Assembly: GCF_000292245.2 (NCBI RefSeq)
Contig: NZ_ALPT02000007.1
Location: forward strand, 12,942-76,941
From: Alkalihalobacillus alcalophilus ATCC 27647 = CGMCC 1.3604
GTDB taxonomy: Bacteria; Bacillota; Bacilli; Bacillales; Bacillaceae_D
Direction of reading: 5' to 3'
Length of the DNA: 64,000 nt
How positions within the stretch are numbered: the stretch's first letter is position 1; each line of letters starts with the position of its first letter. This document shows positions 62,542-64,000 of the stretch, piece by piece. The notes under the pieces are model-generated. The model had not been told where the DNA came from, ran no database searches, and saw only the letters and a program-made list of their open reading frames with translations. The position numbers were made by a program, and so were the translations under genes.

Positions 62542-63045
62542 ATGTCCAAAACACTATTCCCTACTTATGAACCAACAAATGAAACGCTCTACATCCGTCC
62601 CTCCTTCAGCATTGACCATGAAGCCTACGTCAAGGAAATGCAACAAAACTATAAAATCAAACAACCTCCAAACCAAATCATCCATACGGCCTGCTTAGAC
62701 GGTGGGGCCTCCTATGATGGCAGAAAAAGTGCTGTCATCCATAACACCGGAATCCAAAGTAAAATCCCTATACCGATTAATCCAAATCAAAATTTATACG
62801 CCTTTCCAACCCACTCCCCACAATCAGTCGATAACATCTGGATCTTCTTTCATAATGTCTACATATACAAAAAACACCCGACTGATTCAACTCAATCGAT
62901 TATACAGTTTGTCAATCGAGAAACCTTAACCGTCCCGATTTCATTCGCCACATTAGAAAGACAAATGCACCGAACCGCTTATTGCGTCTTTCGGTTTGGA
63001 GACGGGAATTCTTCCGCTCATAGGGAGAACAAAAGCGTTAATTAA
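62542..63045 (+). CDS. comK: ComK-family competence transcription factor homologue
   Basis: 167 aa from ATG 62542, eight bases after AAAGGAG. The central part matches ComK: CLDGGASYDGRKSAVIHNTG (ComK: FFGSSYAGRKAGTYEVTK), IPIPINPNQNLYAFPTHSPQ (PPIMVDPSNQIFLFPTLSST), NIWIFFHNVYIYK and ISFATLERQMHRTAYCVFRF (ISYNSFENQVYRTAWLRTKF). ComK activates DNA-uptake genes. B. subtilis ComK is 192 aa; here the C-terminal tail is shorter and ends soon after the YRTA-like block, so regulation by MecA/ClpC or the activation region may differ. Several bacilli carry a second comK paralogue, and this may be one. Confidence 0.85.
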   Translation: MSKTLFPTYEPTNETLYIRPSFSIDHEAYVKEMQQNYKIKQPPNQIIHTACLDGGASYDGRKSAVIHNTGIQSKIPIPINPNQNLYAFPTHSPQSVDNIWIFFHNVYIYKKHPTDSTQSIIQFVNRETLTVPISFATLERQMHRTAYCVFRFGDGNSSAHRENKSVN

Positions 63046-63106
63046 ATGTTTGTTTAAGAGGATACAGAATATAAAAAAACTTAATATTCAGTCTTTTATT
63101 TTCATA

Positions 63107-63168
63107 ACAAAACTCCTCTATATAAAAGAGAAACACCTTTGTTTCTACTTTATATAGAGGTTGTTATG
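63107..63168. terminator. Bidirectional terminator between comK and the convergent small genes
   Basis: CCTCTATATAAAAGAGAAAC / GTTTCTACTTTATATAGAGG with a short loop, T-rich on the right and A-rich on the left. A relative lies at 28374-28431 next to the ComK remnants. Confidence 0.8.
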
Positions 63169-63349
63169 GCTTTTGCTGCAATTCCTTCCGACGTGTATTG
63201 ATAAAGTCTATGAACGTTCGCTCTATCTTATCTAAGTCTCCTAACTTCGCGTCTTGTCTAATATAACGAAGAGCTTTTTTAAGAGATTTTGGATACTCAT
63301 CAAATTTTTTATCTTTAGTCGTATTCTTCACATTTTCTTCTTCACACAT
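63164..63349 (-). CDS. Small hypothetical protein, second of an overlapping pair
   Basis: 61 aa: MCEEENVKNTTKDKKFDEYP, then KSLKKALRYIRQDAKLGDLD and ending RRKELQQKP; helical and charged. Its ATG overlaps the end of the upstream 46-aa gene (ATGTGTGA), a translational-coupling arrangement. No family recognised. Confidence 0.6.
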   Translation of the reverse strand: MCEEENVKNTTKDKKFDEYPKSLKKALRYIRQDAKLGDLDKIERTFIDFINTRRKELQQKP

Positions 63350-63482
63350 AACTCTTTAACCTTTCCACAATCTCTTCTACAACTTCCGATACTTGAAGAT
63401 CTTCGTTTGCTTCCGCTCTAGAATTTATATCAACAAGGAGTTTAAGAAGTTCTTTTTGAGTGAGCTTTTCTGATATAATCAT
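63342..63482 (-). CDS. Small hypothetical protein, first of an overlapping pair
   Basis: 46 aa: MIISEKLTQKELLKLLVDIN, then SRAEANEDLQVSEVVEEIVE and RLKSYV. ATG 63482 follows AGGAGGTTTCCT at good spacing. Helical, possibly a dimerising regulator, but no family is recognised. It overlaps the next gene by eight bases, and the pair runs towards the terminator shared with comK. Confidence 0.6.
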   Translation of the reverse strand: MIISEKLTQKELLKLLVDINSRAEANEDLQVSEVVEEIVERLKSYV

Positions 63483-63580
63483 AGGAAACCTCCTATTTTT
63501 AATATTTTTGTGGTGGCAGTCAACGTATACTTACCGCTACGCCTGACAGTGATGCTATTGACGAAAGGTGGTGTATGTAG

Positions 63581-64000
63581 ATGAGAGTCATTCTAGTATT
63601 ATGTTCGATGTTATTTATATTAGTCTTGTCGATTACTAGTAATTTCAAAGCATTTATCCATCGTGGAGAGATTGGCTTTTCATTTACGACTAATCCTGAT
63701 TTCATCAGTTTCTTTACAATCTATCAATTTAATAGTTCGACACTGATTGCACAAAAGGTTGGGCATTTTTTCATTTTTATGATTTTAACAGCTATTCTCG
63801 TATTCTGCTTCAAAAGCTTTACATTGAGCTTGTTCATTGGATTCAGTTTTGGATTAGCTACTGAAGTTATTCAACCTTTTTTCTACCGAAGTGGACGTAT
63901 TCTTGATGTATTCATTAACTGGTCAGGGGTCATAATTTGTCTTCTTATCCTTGCCTGTTTTAAACAGGCTCTGAGTACATATTACAGTATAAAGACATCC
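63581..64000 (+). CDS. VanZ-family membrane protein (partial, runs off the window)
   Basis: 140 codons are open to the window edge. The protein has an N-terminal helix (VILVLCSMLFILVLSITSNF), then QKVGHFFIFMILTAILVFCF, SLFIGFSFGLATEVIQPFFY and RSGRILDVFINWSGVIICLL. K(V/I)GHF at the start of helix two, the E..Q pair and R...D...N..G are the VanZ-like signature. VanZ relatives are small membrane proteins, some linked to teicoplanin or lipopeptide tolerance; the role of this one is unknown. ATG 63581 follows GAAAGGTGGTG. The stop lies outside the window. Confidence 0.8.
   Translation, partial: MRVILVLCSMLFILVLSITSNFKAFIHRGEIGFSFTTNPDFISFFTIYQFNSSTLIAQKVGHFFIFMILTAILVFCFKSFTLSLFIGFSFGLATEVIQPFFYRSGRILDVFINWSGVIICLLILACFKQALSTYYSIKTS

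Noticed and set aside
1..64000. rRNA or tRNA genes
   Set aside because: No conserved rRNA stretches and no cloverleaf-like tRNA sequence with a TTCGANTC arm in the right context were found by eye. A covariance-model search would be needed to exclude tRNAs fully.

Overview
The window is low-GC Firmicute DNA, most likely from a Bacillaceae member. The signs are purine-rich Shine-Dalgarno sequences with frequent TTG/GTG starts, CcpA-type cre sites, and relatives of Bacillus families (Vpr-like subtilase, LplABC importer, ComK, TxpA, SpoIISA, GlpP). No rRNA or tRNA gene was seen. Most genes lie on the minus strand. The intergenic space is full of dispersed palindromes, tandem arrays and decayed insertion sequences, so this is a plastic stretch of genome.

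Layout. 0-2.4 kb: a glpP remnant abutting a TnpB-only (IS200/IS605, IS1341-like) element and an array of about 51-bp repeats. 2.4-8.3 kb: a very large cell-wall-anchored subtilase, followed by a second array of the same repeat family. 8.3-15.4 kb: a carbohydrate uptake cluster (Gfo/Idh/MocA oxidoreductase, membrane AraC regulator, lipoprotein, two permeases) with a cre site. 15.7-16.0 kb: a TxpA/RatA-like type I toxin-antitoxin locus. 16-21 kb: a SulP transporter and a long beta-CASP nuclease-like protein. 21-31 kb: a remnant-rich zone with a MazF fragment cut by a TnpB relic, a Fic protein, a sigma factor ending at a TnpB end, a GNAT fragment with an antitoxin-like partner, a SpoIISABC-like toxin-antitoxin module, a 52-bp array, ComK relics and another TnpB element. 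31-33.5 kb: an HDAC-like deacetylase divergent from a LuxR-type regulator. 34-35.9 kb: two unrecognised genes that share a short motif across their junction.

36-42.9 kb is a coherent D-allose-type operon read right to left: alsB-alsA-alsC (importer), alsE (epimerase), alsK (ROK kinase), a LacI regulator and rpiB (isomerase). Near-palindromic GGTAATCGATTAACC-like operators lie upstream of alsB and upstream of rpiB. Together the products would import allose, phosphorylate it, isomerise it to allulose-6-phosphate and epimerise that to fructose-6-phosphate.

43.3-63 kb looks like a defence or accessory island. It holds a solA-like oxidase, a YdeI-like protein, a broken serine recombinase, an XRE / ImmA-IrrE protease / PIN-like trio, a broken ISL3 transposase, a SIR2-domain protein of about 1,200 aa, VOC and IS3 remnants, lipoprotein and small membrane genes, and a STAND NTPase with TPR-like repeats. 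The STAND gene sits between two diverged direct copies of a roughly 600-bp segment ending in an XRE-type gene. The right copy leads into a ComK homologue, two small overlapping ORFs and a VanZ-like gene that runs off the window.

The strongest candidates for something undescribed are the motif-sharing pair at 34.05-35.85 kb and the STAND gene between its direct repeats.
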